NCBI RefSeq assembly: GCF_003751605.1
Contig: NZ_RJVJ01000002.1
Coordinates: 1,615,001 to 1,679,000, forward strand
DNA from: Kitasatospora cineracea
GTDB taxonomy: Bacteria > Actinomycetota > Actinomycetes > Streptomycetales > Streptomycetaceae
Direction: 5' to 3'
Length of the DNA: 64,000 nt
The number at the start of each line of letters is the position of its first letter. Positions within the stretch are counted from its first letter, which is position 1. The position numbers were made by a program, and so were the translations under genes. Of the stretch, positions 1 to 14,641 are shown in pieces. Under the pieces are notes generated by a model that had not been told where the DNA came from, searched no databases, and saw only the letters and a program-made list of their open reading frames with translations.

Positions 1-2750
1 AGCCATGGCAGCGCCAGGCCGAGCAGCGTGCCGCCGACCACCGCCGCCGCCACCACCGGAAGCAGCTGGACGAGCCGGACGCCCGCCGCGGCCCGCCCGC
101 CGAGCCCCAGCGTCCGCAGGTGGGCCAGCATCCGGCCGCGCTCCGCCGAGCCGAGCAGCAGCTCCAGCACCACCGCGACCAGCCCCAGCAGCAGCCCGAT
201 CGCCGCCGACACCCGGAACGCCGTCTCCAGCGCGGACACCAGCCCGTCCCCCGCCGAATCCCTCAACTGCCCGTCCAGCAGCCGGATCTCGACCGCCGCG
301 CCGCGGCCCACCGCACCGCCCGCGGCCCCGCCGCCACCCGCACCCGCGGCCGCCGCCGACCCGGCGACCACCGCCCGCAGCCGGGTCGCGTCGATCCGCG
401 CCGCGCCCGCCGCCGACCCCGGCCGCCCCGGGTCGGTGAACAGCACCGCCGCGGTGCGCTGCCCGTTCTGCCGCGGCAGCCGCTCCGCCCCCGGACCGCC
501 GAACACCAGCAGCCCGCCCGCGGTCCCGACGTCCCCGACCACCGGGCCGATCGCCCGGTCCGCGGCCGCGCCCTCCGGCAGCACGCCGACGATCCGCACC
601 CGGAACCTGCTCGTCCCCGCGTCCGCGTCGAACGAGCCGTCCGGGAACCGGGCCGCCGTCACCGCATCGGCCAGCGCCGGGAGTTCCGCGCCCTCGCCGA
701 GCGGCTCGGCCAGCTCCGGCGACGCCGCCAGCGCCGCCGCCAGCGCCGACCCCGGCTCGTACCGGGCCAACGCCGCCGGGTCCACCCCGGCCAGGCCGAC
801 GCCCTTCACCGCCGTCCCGTCGTCGTCCGAGGTCAACGAGGCCAGCCCGCCGCGCACCTGGAGCACTCCCGCCACCCCCGGCACCCCGCCCAACTCCTCG
901 ACCGGCAGTGGACGTTGCGCCGGACCCAGGACCACCGCGTCACCGCCCGTACGCCACTGCGCGGCCGCCACCCGGCCCTCCCGGACGGTGCCCGACACCA
1001 GCGCACCGAACACCGCGCAGGCCAACGCCGGCACCAGCACCAGCAGCGCCGTCGCCGCCGCCCCCGACCGCCGCCCGGCCTGCGCCAGCCCCACCAGCGC
1101 CACCGCACCCCGCCGGCGCCGCGCCCACCGCGACACCAGCCGCAGCGGCACCGGATACACCCGCAGCACCACGACCACCGCCGCCAGGCCCAACACCACC
1201 GGCACCAGAGCCAGTTGAGGATCCGCCTCGGCCCCCGCCGGCGCCGCGCCGCGCAGCCGCAACTGCAACACCCCCGCCCCGGCCAGCACCAGCACCGCCC
1301 CCTCCGCCACCAGCCGCGCGGACAGGCCCAGCGCCCGCCGCAGCCCCCGCCGGCGCGCCCGCTCCCGGCCCGCCCGGCGCACCGCCCGGCCCTGCCACCA
1401 CACCGCCACCGCCGGCGCGCACGCCACCAGCACCGCCGCCGTCACCGCCGGCCACCACGCCCCCAACGGACGCCCGCCGGCCCACCGCACCGACACCGCC
1501 CAACCCGCCAACAGGCCCGCCAGGGCCGCCGGAACGGCCTCCAGCAGCCGAACGGCGGCCAGCGCGGGCTCACCCGCACCCCGCGCCCGCTGCAGCGCCA
1601 GCGCCGCCTCCCTGCGCCGCGCCCCCAACCGGGCCGCGGCCACCGCCGTGGACACCCCGACCGCCAGCAGCCCCGCCAGCGCGAACGACTGCAACGCCAC
1701 CGTCCGGGCCCGCTGGACCACGAACGCGTCCACCAGCACCGACAGCTGCTGGGTCAGCCGCGGCGGCGTCACCGTCCGCGTCCCTACCGGGCAGGGGAAC
1801 CGGTCCGAGACCAGCCCGCCGCACACCGCGACCGCCGCCGTGTTCCCGAACTCCTGCGCCTGCCGGGACAGTTCCCTCGCCCCGGCCGACGTGCCGCCCG
1901 TCCCCCAGGGCTGCTCCGCCGCCCGGAACACCCAGGCCGCGTCCAGCGCCGCCGCCCCGCGCGACTCCATCGCCTCCAGCCCCGCCGGGGACACCATCGC
2001 CTGCCCGTACCGGACGTACTGGCTCGCCTGCACCTGCGTGTCCATCGGCGAGTTCAGCAGCGGAAGCTCCCGCCACAGGTCGTCCGAACCCTCCAGCGGC
2101 TCGAACTCGCCGACCACCACCGCCCCGGTGGACCGGGCGTCCCCGGACAGCTGCACCCGCTGGCCGACCTTCAGCCCGAACTGCTCCAACGACGCCGCGG
2201 ACAGGCCCAGTTCGATCGGCGCCCGCTCCGGATCCGACGGCAGCCCCGGCGCCCGCCCGGCCACCCAGCGCACCCGGCCCACCGCGTCCTGCGCGTACAC
2301 CAGCGACATCACCCCGGCGTTGCCGTGCGGCTCGGGCACCCCGTCGCCCGACAGCCCCATGCCGTCGGCCTGCACCCACCCCGACACCCGGACCAGCGCC
2401 CCCGCCAACTCCCCGGACGCACCCTGCCGCATCTTCTCGCCGACCTTGACCAGATCGGTGTCCAGCGTCCCGAACTGCGGCGGCAACGGCCCGCCCCGCC
2501 CGTCCACCGGCGCGTTCAGCGACGCCCGCGACACCAGCAGCGGCCCGCCCACCTGCGCCGCGTCCAACCGGCGCGCCAACTCCCTGGTCGCCAACCGGTC
2601 GAACACCGGCGGCCACAGCAGCGCCGCGACCGTCAGCACCGCCGACAGCACCGCCAGCACGGCCGGCACCGGCCAGCCCGTCCGGGCCTCCCGCACCGCC
2701 GCCCGCCAGCCGCCGAAACCGCCCGGCCGCCATCCGCCCCACCCGGTCAT
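1..2750 (-). CDS. FtsX-type ABC transporter permease, 3' part outside window
   Basis: About 916 codons are visible and no stop is reached, so the C-terminus lies beyond the left edge. The start is ATG at 2750; its first bases overlap the TGA of the preceding permease (ATGA), so the two are translationally coupled. The N-terminus (MTGWGGWRPG) is followed by one hydrophobic helix around residues 28-48 and then by a long, presumably extracellular domain. This fits the MacB/FtsX-like layout of large actinobacterial permeases, which work with a separate ATPase and often act in lipoprotein or peptide export. The helix and overlap are seen directly; family membership is inferred from composition and pairing. 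The ATPase partner is not in the window and may lie further left. Substrate unknown. Confidence 0.75.
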   Translation of the reverse strand, partial: MTGWGGWRPGGFGGWRAAVREARTGWPVPAVLAVLSAVLTVAALLWPPVFDRLATRELARRLDAAQVGGPLLVSRASLNAPVDGRGGPLPPQFGTLDTDLVKVGEKMRQGASGELAGALVRVSGWVQADGMGLSGDGVPEPHGNAGVMSLVYAQDAVGRVRWVAGRAPGLPSDPERAPIELGLSAASLEQFGLKVGQRVQLSGDARSTGAVVVGEFEPLEGSDDLWRELPLLNSPMDTQVQASQYVRYGQAMVSPAGLEAMESRGAAALDAAWVFRAAEQPWGTGGTSAGARELSRQAQEFGNTAAVAVCGGLVSDRFPCPVGTRTVTPPRLTQQLSVLVDAFVVQRARTVALQSFALAGLLAVGVSTAVAAARLGARRREAALALQRARGAGEPALAAVRLLEAVPAALAGLLAGWAVSVRWAGGRPLGAWWPAVTAAVLVACAPAVAVWWQGRAVRRAGRERARRRGLRRALGLSARLVAEGAVLVLAGAGVLQLRLRGAAPAGAEADPQLALVPVVLGLAAVVVVLRVYPVPLRLVSRWARRRRGAVALVGLAQAGRRSGAAATALLVLVPALACAVFGALVSGTVREGRVAAAQWRTGGDAVVLGPAQRPLPVEELGGVPGVAGVLQVRGGLASLTSDDDGTAVKGVGLAGVDPAALARYEPGSALAAALAASPELAEPLGEGAELPALADAVTAARFPDGSFDADAGTSRFRVRIVGVLPEGAAADRAIGPVVGDVGTAGGLLVFGGPGAERLPRQNGQRTAAVLFTDPGRPGSAAGAARIDATRLRAVVAGSAAAAGAGGGGAAGGAVGRGAAVEIRLLDGQLRDSAGDGLVSALETAFRVSAAIGLLLGLVAVVLELLLGSAERGRMLAHLRTLGLGGRAAAGVRLVQLLPVVAAAVVGGTLLGLALPW

Positions 2751-5700
2751 CCGCTCTCCCCCGCCCGAAGCTCACGCGCCAGATCGACCCGCGCCAACAT
2801 CCGCGACAGCACCAGCACCACCGAACCGGCCCCCAGACCGGTCGCCAGCACCACCGCCGCCGTCCACCCCCAACCCACCGTCAACTCCAGGGACGGGAAC
2901 ACCGCCCGCCCCCCGCCGTCGACCATGACCAACGGCAACACCACCGCCGCCAGCACGATCCCCAGCACCCCGCCCAGCAGCACCGCGAACCCCACCACCA
3001 CCGACTGCTCCAACCGCAGCACCCCGGCCAACTGCCGCCGCCGCACCCCCAGCGCCCGCAGCACCGCGAACTCCCGCCGCCTGGACCGCGCCGACCCCAC
3101 CGCGTGCACCGTGAACCCGGCCACCGCGAACACCGGCGACAACACCAGCGACAGCACCAGCGCACTGCGCCGCCCGCTCCGGAACGGATCCTCCGCCAGC
3201 GCCGCCGCAGCCGCCCTGGCACTCTCCACCCGCCCCAGCCGGGGATCCGCCGCCACCGCGCGCTCCGCCCGCACCGCACCGTCCTTCGACACCGCCGCCA
3301 ACAGCCACGCCTCGTCCGCCACCGGCCCCAGCCCCAGCACCGCCCGGGCCGCCGACAGCGCCCGCACGTCCACCAGCGCCTGCGGCTCGTCCCGGCCCGC
3401 ACCACCCGGCAGGTCCGCCAGCTCCCCGACGATCCGCAACCCGAACCGGTCCTCCTCCCCCGACATCACCCGGACCTCCTGGCCCACCCCGTACCCGGTC
3501 TCCCGCAGGAACGCCGCGTTCACCACCGCCGGCACCACCCCGCCCCGGCCCGCCGCCTTCTGCGCACCACCCGGCGGCAACAGCGCGAACGACACCGTGT
3601 CCGCACCCGAACTCAGCACGAACGACTCCGCCCCGGGCCCGTCCGGCACCCCGATCCCCGGATCGACACCGCGCACCACCGCCGACAACAACCCGCCCGC
3701 CGGCTGCGACACCTCGCACACCCCCGCCCCCGGCACCTTCGACGCCTGACCCGCGTCCGAACGCCCCGGACACCCCAGCCCCGTCGCCCCGGCCACCCCC
3801 CGGGTGACGTCCGCCCACCGCACCCCCTCCGGCAGCGCCGCCCCCGCGATCCCCGACACCGCCAGCGTCAGCGTCGGCCGCCGGAACTCCCGCACCGGCG
3901 TGCTCCGCAACGACAACCCCGTCACCTGCACCGGGTAGTGCAACGCCCCCGACCCCAACGGCAGCGACACCGCCCGCGACACCCCGTCCGGCGTCAACCG
4001 GGCCCGGACCGTCGACACCAACCCGCCCGCGTCCTCCACCTGGACCAGCAGCCACACCGGACCGGTCCGCTCCACCGACGCCACCGACACCTGCACCTCC
4101 ACCGCCGACGGCCGGCCCTCCAGCACCATCCCGTGCACCGGCACCCCCGCCCCCAACTGACCCAACTGCCCATCCAGCGAACCCCGTTCGAGATCCGAAC
4201 GGACTGCCGGCACCGCATGCACCCACGCCCCCGACGCCATCCGCTCCGACGTCGCCACCGGCCGCACCGCCGCCGTGTCCACCCCCACCACCGTGGCCCG
4301 CGACCCCCGCACCTCACCCTGCTCCGACACCAACGGCGTCACCGCCGCCACCCCCGGCAGCCCCGCCAACGCCCCGTACCGCGCCCCCGACGGCAACTCA
4401 CCCCCCGTCACCCGCAGATCCGCCCCCACCGCGAACGCCGCCCGGTCCCGGTCACTCGGCGCCTCACCCGCGATCACCGTCGTGGTCAACGCCCCCACCG
4501 CCAACGCCAACGCCATCAACAGCACCGGAGCACCCTGCCCCGCACGCCCCCGGCTCACCTGCCACCCGCTCAACGGAGCCACCAGCCCCCGCCCGCGCCG
4601 CGCCAACGCCTCCAACGCCCGCCCCAACGGCGGCAACAACCGCAACAGCAGCAACGCCGCCGCCACCGTCATCACCACCGGCGCCGCCACCAGCACCGGA
4701 TCGAACCCGACCGCACTCGACGCCGGACTCAACAACCCCTGGTACTGCCGCAGTTGCAGGTACGCCAGCACCGCCACCGCGGCCAGCACCAGATCCGCCC
4801 CCGCCCGCTGCGCCACCGCCCGCCGGGCACTGCGCGGCGGCGCCTCCCGCTCGCCACCGTCCGGCGTCCACACCACCGGCAGCAGCGCCGCACACCCGTG
4901 CAGCACCAACGCCGTCCCCGCCACCGCCCACGCCGCCCCACCGGCCGCCGCAGCCGCCGCACCCTCCACCGGCAACCCCAACCGCTCCAACACCCGCAGC
5001 AGCGGCCCCGCCGCCCACACCCCCAGCACCGCCGCCGGCACCGTGCACAGCGCCCACTCCACCCCGGCCGCCCCCACCAACCGGGCCCGACCCGACCCGC
5101 GCGCCAACTGCAACAGCAGCTCGGCCCGCCGGAAATCCGCCAGTTGACGCGCCGTCAGCACCATCGTCACCGCCGACAGCACACCCAGCATCGTCACCGG
5201 CACCAACATCCCCGACCGCGCCACCAGCATCGGCGACCGCAACTCGTCCAACGCCACCGGAAGATCACTGAACGCCCGCAGCGCGCCCACCGACGGCTCC
5301 GCCCCGCGGAACACCGCCTTGGCCGCGTCCCCGCCGGTCAGTCGCTCCACCCGGCTCCGCAACGCCGCCACCCCGTCGACCCGCAGCCGCCCCGGATCCG
5401 GCAACGCCGTCCACTGCACGTCCAACTCACCACGCAGTGCCGGATTCGCCCGCAACAACTCGCGCGAAGCCAGCGCCACCCCCTCCGACCCCTTCAACGA
5501 GGACGACACCGCCCACGCCCGCCACAGCGGCTCCGACCCCGGCACCTGCCGGTACACCCCGCTGACCGTCACCGGCAGCACCCCGTTCGCCCGCACCAAC
5601 GGCACCGTCCCGCCCGCCGAGACCCCCACCTGCCGCGCCACCGACTCCGACAGCGCCACCTGCCCCGCCCCGGCCGGCCAGGCCCCCTGCGTCAACTCCG

Positions 5701-6109
5701 CGAACCGCTGCGGATCCGCCACCGCCAACGGCGTCACCGACAACCCCGCCGACGCTTCCGCCCCCGCCCCCGCCCCCGACGTCGGCAACGTCAACGGGAT
5801 CGACGTGTGCAGCACCTCCTCCACCTGCGCCGTCGTCCCCGGCAACGCCCGCCGCAACGCCGCCCGCACCTGGGCGTCCGCCTTCTCGTCCGCCCCGTCC
5901 GCGTACCGTCCCGACACCGAGAGCGACAGCCGCGGATCCCCCGCCAACCGCTGCCGCATCCCCTCCGCCACCGAACTCCCCGTCAACGCCGTCAGCGCCG
6001 CCAACACCGCCACGGCCAACAACACCGTCACCGCCGCGGCCCCCAGCACGACCCCGTGCTGCCCGGCCCGCCGCACGCCAACGGGTGATCCCCGCCCCGC
6101 CGTTCCCAT
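2747..6109 (-). CDS. FtsX-type ABC transporter permease
   Basis: A 1120-residue membrane protein. ATG at 6109 (MGTAGRGSPVG) is preferred over an in-frame ATG at 6154 because a GGGGGAG sequence lies just before it and the protein then begins with a basic stretch followed by a transmembrane helix at about residues 20-42. A large extracytoplasmic domain follows, then a block of helices in the middle and a final FtsX-like block with helices near the C-terminus. Duplicated FtsX domains of this size are typical of actinobacterial ABC permeases. It is the first gene of a coupled pair: its TGA overlaps the ATG of the next permease by four bases. The rRNA operon lies directly upstream but ends at a strong terminator, so the pair should have its own promoter within 6110-6268. 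Substrate unknown. Confidence 0.8.
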   Translation of the reverse strand: MGTAGRGSPVGVRRAGQHGVVLGAAAVTVLLAVAVLAALTALTGSSVAEGMRQRLAGDPRLSLSVSGRYADGADEKADAQVRAALRRALPGTTAQVEEVLHTSIPLTLPTSGAGAGAEASAGLSVTPLAVADPQRFAELTQGAWPAGAGQVALSESVARQVGVSAGGTVPLVRANGVLPVTVSGVYRQVPGSEPLWRAWAVSSSLKGSEGVALASRELLRANPALRGELDVQWTALPDPGRLRVDGVAALRSRVERLTGGDAAKAVFRGAEPSVGALRAFSDLPVALDELRSPMLVARSGMLVPVTMLGVLSAVTMVLTARQLADFRRAELLLQLARGSGRARLVGAAGVEWALCTVPAAVLGVWAAGPLLRVLERLGLPVEGAAAAAAGGAAWAVAGTALVLHGCAALLPVVWTPDGGEREAPPRSARRAVAQRAGADLVLAAVAVLAYLQLRQYQGLLSPASSAVGFDPVLVAAPVVMTVAAALLLLRLLPPLGRALEALARRGRGLVAPLSGWQVSRGRAGQGAPVLLMALALAVGALTTTVIAGEAPSDRDRAAFAVGADLRVTGGELPSGARYGALAGLPGVAAVTPLVSEQGEVRGSRATVVGVDTAAVRPVATSERMASGAWVHAVPAVRSDLERGSLDGQLGQLGAGVPVHGMVLEGRPSAVEVQVSVASVERTGPVWLLVQVEDAGGLVSTVRARLTPDGVSRAVSLPLGSGALHYPVQVTGLSLRSTPVREFRRPTLTLAVSGIAGAALPEGVRWADVTRGVAGATGLGCPGRSDAGQASKVPGAGVCEVSQPAGGLLSAVVRGVDPGIGVPDGPGAESFVLSSGADTVSFALLPPGGAQKAAGRGGVVPAVVNAAFLRETGYGVGQEVRVMSGEEDRFGLRIVGELADLPGGAGRDEPQALVDVRALSAARAVLGLGPVADEAWLLAAVSKDGAVRAERAVAADPRLGRVESARAAAAALAEDPFRSGRRSALVLSLVLSPVFAVAGFTVHAVGSARSRRREFAVLRALGVRRRQLAGVLRLEQSVVVGFAVLLGGVLGIVLAAVVLPLVMVDGGGRAVFPSLELTVGWGWTAAVVLATGLGAGSVVLVLSRMLARVDLARELRAGESG

Positions 6110-6268
6110 GTCTCCCCCGCAGCCCTTCCGCCGCCATCCGATGGTCTGGACCAATCCTGATGACGGGCAGTCTGCCGCCTACCCCCCGGTCAAACAACCG
6201 CCCCACGATCACGGACCGGACTCGTTCGACCACCCACCTCCCGGCCGGCCGCCTCCCCGGAACGCGAA

Positions 6269-6299
6269 AAAGCCCCCTGACTTCCCGTCAGGGGGCTTT
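6269..6299 (-). terminator. rRNA operon terminator
   Basis: A perfect 13-bp inverted repeat (AAAGCCCCCTGAC / GTCAGGGGGCTTT) with a 5-base loop, directly after the 5S gene in the direction of transcription. The A and T tracts at its edges would give a U-run in either direction. Confidence 0.9.
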
Positions 6300-6311
6300 C
6301 CCACAATGATT

Positions 6312-6430
6312 GTTCGGCGGCGTCCTACTCTCCCACAGGGTCCCCCCTGCAGTACCATCGGCGCTGTGAGGCTTAGCTTCCGGGTTCGGAATGTAACCGG
6401 GCGTTTCCCTCACGCTATGACCACCGAAAC
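6312..6430 (-). rRNA. rrf: 5S ribosomal RNA
   Basis: The minus strand starts GTTTCGGTGGTCATAGCG and ends in GAGAGTAGGACGCCGCCGAAC, the ends of an actinobacterial 5S rRNA. The internal CCGAACCCGGAAGCTAAG block is the conserved 5S core. It is the last gene of the operon, about 80 bases after the 23S 3' end. Ends are estimated to within a few bases. Confidence 0.95.
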
Positions 6431-6512
6431 ACTATGAAACTGTGTACCGCCCGGCCGGATCCCTCCGGCGGGGGTCGTTGTTTCAGAACAACACAGTGAA
6501 CGCGAGCGTCTG

Positions 6513-11418
<4,906 letters not shown>

Positions 11419-11822
11419 TGCTTCCACGAAAGAGCGGCACAGCAACCACCGGAATAAGGCGGCCCCGTGCACTGCGTCCTCGCTAGTGTTTTACTTCAAA
11501 AGGAATCTCCAACCCCGACGAGACGTCGAGGCCGGGGATGTCAACATATCTGGCGTTGACTTTTGGCACGCTGTTGAGTTCTCAAGGAACGGACACTTCC
11601 TTCGACCGGCCTTCCGACCGTATCTCCGGGCGCTTCGTTCTTTCGTGTTCCCAGCTTATCAGAGGTTTTCGCCACCGTTTCATCGGTGTTTCCTCGAACT
11701 CGCTTTCGTTCGCCCCTCTCGGTGCGACTCCGGAACTGTACGGGGAGCGGCGGCCGCAAAGCAAATCCGCCCCCGGGCCGGGTGGCACGGGGGCGGAAGG
11801 GGACGCGGGGCGTCCGGAAAGG
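11419..11822 (-). promoter_or_regulatory. rRNA operon promoter and leader region
   Basis: About 400 bases upstream of 16S without a convincing gene. On the minus strand it contains the block TTGAGAACTCAACAGCG followed by GTGCCAAAAGTCAACGCC near 11545-11590, typical of Streptomyces rrn leaders (processing and antitermination region). A candidate -10 (TAAGCT) is at 11658-11653. Multiple tandem promoters are usual here, but I cannot assign -35 elements with confidence. The out-of-frame reading of the DUF3710 gene runs into this region. Confidence 0.6.
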
Positions 11823-12619
11823 TCAGTGGACCTCGGTGATCTCGGGGCCGCGCGAGAAGGGGTCGATCGAGCCGCCGGCGTACGGGGACTCGGGCTCGAC
11901 GGGGGCGGCGGCGCCGTCCGCGACCATCTGGGCGTCCTCGGGGAGCTTGAGGACGATCGGGTCGCGGGGGCCATCGGGGCCTCGCCGCGGACCACGACGG
12001 TCTGGCGGAAGACCTCTTCGAGGATGCCGGCCATCTCGGGCTGGACGGCCGCCTGGCCGGAGATCACGCCGCGGAGGAACCAGCGGGGGCCGTCGCAGCC
12101 GACGAAGCGGACCAGCTGGACGCCCTGGGTGCCGTCCGGGAGTTGGACGGGGACCTGGGCGCGGAGGTGCCAGCCGAGCGGGCCCTCCTCTTCCTCGACG
12201 GCGCCGCCCTGACCGGTGATGCCGGTGGCGATCTCCTCGCGGACCTCGCCCCAGATGCCCTCCGACTTGGGGGCGGCGAACGCCTGGAGCTGGACGGCGC
12301 TGTTGCCCAGGACGAGGGTGGCGGCGACGATCGCGTCACCGGCGACCTCGACCCGCAGCTCCATGCCCTCGACGCCAGGGATCAGCAGGCCCCCGAGGTC
12401 GACCCGGCCCTCTTCGGGCTTCTCCAACTCGGAGACGTCCCACGGCCCGTCCGGGCGCGGGGCCGGCGGGAGGCCGACCCGGTCGGCCGGGTCCGGTTCG
12501 GTGTCGTTCTCGCTCTCGACGGAACCCTCGACGTCATCGGCCGTCTCGTCGGCGCTGATGGCGTCCTCGGCGAGCTGCTCGACAGCGTCCTCGCTCTTGC
12601 GACGACGGAACACGGTCAC
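11823..12619 (-). pseudogene. DUF3710 family protein with an apparent one-base deletion
   Basis: GTG at 12619 (reads MTVFRRRKSED) is preceded by GGGAAGGACA. An acidic low-complexity N-terminus is followed by the conserved domain (for example GPWDVSELEKPEEGRVDLGG, RFVGCDGPRWFLRG, VFRQTVVVRGEAPMAP). In the given sequence the frame then changes and the last part reads as an unrelated Ser/Arg/Pro-rich tail ending at 11582. In the next frame the expected end is present (RDPIVLKLPEDAQMVADG ... GPEITEVH) with a stop at 11823. The span of 797 bases is one short of a multiple of three. The break is at a run of five G on the plus strand, 11966-11970. Function of DUF3710 is unknown; the family is conserved next to dut. 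A sequencing error is the simplest explanation, a real frameshift the alternative. Confidence 0.8.
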
Positions 12620-12773
12620 TGTCCTTCCCGGTCCAAGACCGAATCCAAGACCGAACGCGAATATCTGCTACCTGCTACCCATCGGACCGGCCGAAAACCG
12701 CTGCAATCGCCGATCGCACCGCTTCCACCCGCTCGTCGTGCTTCGCTCGGTGGAACCGAGACCGCGGCGCATG

Positions 12774-13241
12774 CTAGACCGCGGCGTGGCCGCCGGTCGA
12801 GCCGAACCCGCCTTCGGCACGGACCGAACCCGGGAGTTCACCCACCTCGTGGAAGCGGGCCTTCTCGACCTGCTGGATGACCAGCTGGGCGATCCGGTCG
12901 CCGCGCTTGAAGCGGACGGGCTCCTTGGGGTCCAGGTTGACGACGATCACCTTGATCTCACCACGGTACCCGGCATCGACCGTCCCCGGGGCGTTCACCA
13001 GTGCAACTCCGCAACGGACCGCGAGCCCGGAACGCGGGTGCACGAACGCCGCGTAACCGTCCGGTAGCGCGATGGAGATGCCGGTGGGGAGCAGCACCCG
13101 TTCGCCGGGGGCGAGTTCGGCGTCGACGGTGGTGCGCAGGTCGGCTCCGGCGTCGCCGGGGTGCTCGTAGGCGGGGAGCGGGATCTCCGGGTCGAGCCGG
13201 CGGATCAGGATGTCGACGGGCGGGCGGACGGGGTCGGTCAC
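12774..13241 (-). CDS. dut: deoxyuridine 5'-triphosphate nucleotidohydrolase (dUTPase)
   Basis: A 155-residue protein, normal for homotrimeric dUTPases, which hydrolyse dUTP to dUMP and pyrophosphate in the cytoplasm. This keeps uracil out of DNA and feeds thymidylate synthesis. All five motifs are visible: PGDAGADL (motif 1), HPRSGLA (motif 2), NAPGTVDAGYRGEI (motif 3), RGDRIAQLVI (motif 4) and GGFGSTG at the C-terminus (motif 5, closes over the nucleotide). The GTG start at 13241 overlaps the TGA of the upstream thioesterase gene (GTGA), so the two are coupled. An in-frame extension further upstream only reads the thioesterase gene in the wrong frame and was rejected. Confidence 0.96.
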   Translation of the reverse strand: MTDPVRPPVDILIRRLDPEIPLPAYEHPGDAGADLRTTVDAELAPGERVLLPTGISIALPDGYAAFVHPRSGLAVRCGVALVNAPGTVDAGYRGEIKVIVVNLDPKEPVRFKRGDRIAQLVIQQVEKARFHEVGELPGSVRAEGGFGSTGGHAAV

Positions 13242-13822
13242 GGGTTCACCTCGAAGGCTCGGGCGCGCTTGATCTGGTCGGGGTCGTCCAGGATCTTCTG
13301 CACGTCCTCCGGACGACCGTGCATGGTGAAGTGTTCCAGCTTCACCTGGATGAAGAGCGCCTGTGCCCGGATGGCGACCGGCCCGTCGGGGGCGCCGATC
13401 CGGCCCTCGGCGGCGCTGTAGACCTTGCGGCCGTGCACGCCGGTCACCCGGGCGTGGATGTGCAGCACCGAGTCGACGGGGACGGGGCGGACGAAGTCGG
13501 TCTCCAGGCGGCCGGTGACGGCGGGGGCGCCGAGCAGCCAGTTGAGCGTGCCGAGGGTCTCGTCCATGGCGCTGACCAGGACGCCGCCGTGGGCCAGGCC
13601 GGGGCCGCCCTGGTGGGCCGGTTTGACGGTGAACTGCGCGGTGACGTCGAGGTGTTGGCCGGCGACGGCGGTGAGCTGGAGGCCCTGGGGGTGGTGCGGG
13701 CCGCAGCCGAAGCACTCGTCGTAGTGGGAGCCGATGAGGGTTCCGGGTGCGGGGGCCAGCGGGGAGCGCTCGGGGAGGGCGGCGTCCGCGGGCGGGGTGG
13801 TGGGGGTGGTGGGTCCGTTCAC
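13238..13822 (-). CDS. PaaI-family (hotdog fold) thioesterase
   Basis: 194 residues. The hotdog core shows GPGLAHGGVLVSAMDETLG around residues 74-92, where the His-Gly-Gly and acidic residue correspond to the acyl-CoA binding and catalytic area of PaaI-type thioesterases. Two Cys-containing turns (ECFGCG) precede it, as in many actinobacterial members. Likely hydrolyses a short or aromatic acyl-CoA; the substrate cannot be deduced. It lies directly upstream of dut with a four-base overlap, an association that looks positional rather than metabolic. Confidence 0.82.
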   Translation of the reverse strand: MNGPTTPTTPPADAALPERSPLAPAPGTLIGSHYDECFGCGPHHPQGLQLTAVAGQHLDVTAQFTVKPAHQGGPGLAHGGVLVSAMDETLGTLNWLLGAPAVTGRLETDFVRPVPVDSVLHIHARVTGVHGRKVYSAAEGRIGAPDGPVAIRAQALFIQVKLEHFTMHGRPEDVQKILDDPDQIKRARAFEVNP

Positions 13823-13918
13823 GGCGCCGACCCTACCTGTCGGTAGGTTTCCGGGACAGGCGCGCCGACGGGGCCCCGGGGGGTCGGCGCGGTGTGCGGA
13901 GCGCCCACAATGGAGGGC

Positions 13919-14389
13919 ATGTACGAGGAACGTCTCACCGTCCCGCGGTCCTGGTGGCTGCTGTCCGTGGCGCTCGGGCTGTCGCTCGCGCTGATCCTGC
14001 TCCGGTTCAGCGGCGTGGCCGCGCTGGTCGGGCTGGTGGTGGGGGTGGCCGCGGGGGCCGCGGCGCTGAGCAGTTACGGGTCGGCGCGGATCCGGGTGGT
14101 GCAGGGGTCGCTGGTGGCCGGGCAGGCCCGGGTCCCGGTGAGCGCGCTGGGCGCGGTCGAGGTGCTGAACCCGAAGGAGGCGGTGGCCTGGCGGTCGGTG
14201 AAGGCCGATCCGCGGGCGTTCATGCTGCTGCGCAGCTACGTGCCGACGGCGCTGAAGGTCGAGGTGACAGATCCGGCGGACCCGACCCCGTACCTGTACC
14301 TGTCGACCCGGTCGCCGCAGAAGCTGGCGGACGCGCTGGCCGGGGCGGCTGGGCGGGGCGCCGAGCGGGGCGCGGCGCGGGAGCGCTGA
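13919..14389 (+). CDS. DUF3093 membrane protein
   Basis: A 156-residue protein starting MYEERLTVPRSW. ATG at 13919 is chosen over ATG at 13892 or 13910 because GGAGGGC sits immediately upstream. Two adjacent transmembrane helices (about residues 13-31 and 35-55) are followed by a soluble domain with AVEVLNPKEAVAWRS, characteristic of DUF3093. Function unknown; it may be a small membrane-anchored PH-like domain. It is transcribed divergently from the thioesterase-dut pair and ends at a strong hairpin. Confidence 0.82.
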   Translation: MYEERLTVPRSWWLLSVALGLSLALILLRFSGVAALVGLVVGVAAGAAALSSYGSARIRVVQGSLVAGQARVPVSALGAVEVLNPKEAVAWRSVKADPRAFMLLRSYVPTALKVEVTDPADPTPYLYLSTRSPQKLADALAGAAGRGAERGAARER

Positions 14390-14432
14390 GGGCGCCGGCG
14401 GAACGTACGGCGCCGCGCGGCGCCGGCAGGCG

Positions 14433-14470
14433 AAAGGGACGGTCCCACCCGGAGGTGGGGCCGTCCCTTT
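14433..14470 (+). terminator. terminator between convergent DUF3093 and DUF4193 genes
   Basis: AAAGGGACGG-T-CCCACC pairs with GGTGGG-G-CCGTCCCTTT across a 4-base loop; one T-G wobble, flanked by A and T tracts. Symmetric, so it can serve both directions, though DUF4193 stops about 170 bases further right. Confidence 0.85.
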
Positions 14471-14641
14471 CGGTCTGTCTGCGAGCCCTGCGGGGGCAGG
14501 AGCGCGGCTCGCGCTCTGCCGGGTGCGACCGCTCGGGACGGTCGCTGCTTCTGCCTCCGGCCCTGCTGCTCAGGGCCGGACGGGGCGGCGTACCGGGCCG
14601 GCGGAGGGGTCTCGCCCGCCCGGGCCAGTGCCGCTCCGTTT

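Noticed and set aside
120..3749. A 1209-codon open frame on the plus strand, and other long frames opposite the permease genes
   Set aside because: High GC leaves stops rare in wrong frames. The translation is Arg/Pro/His-rich without domains, and the minus-strand permeases show membrane helices and coupled starts.
13242..13715. N-terminal extension of dUTPase
   Set aside because: It reads the thioesterase gene in another frame and is rich in Pro and Arg; GTG 13241 gives the standard length.
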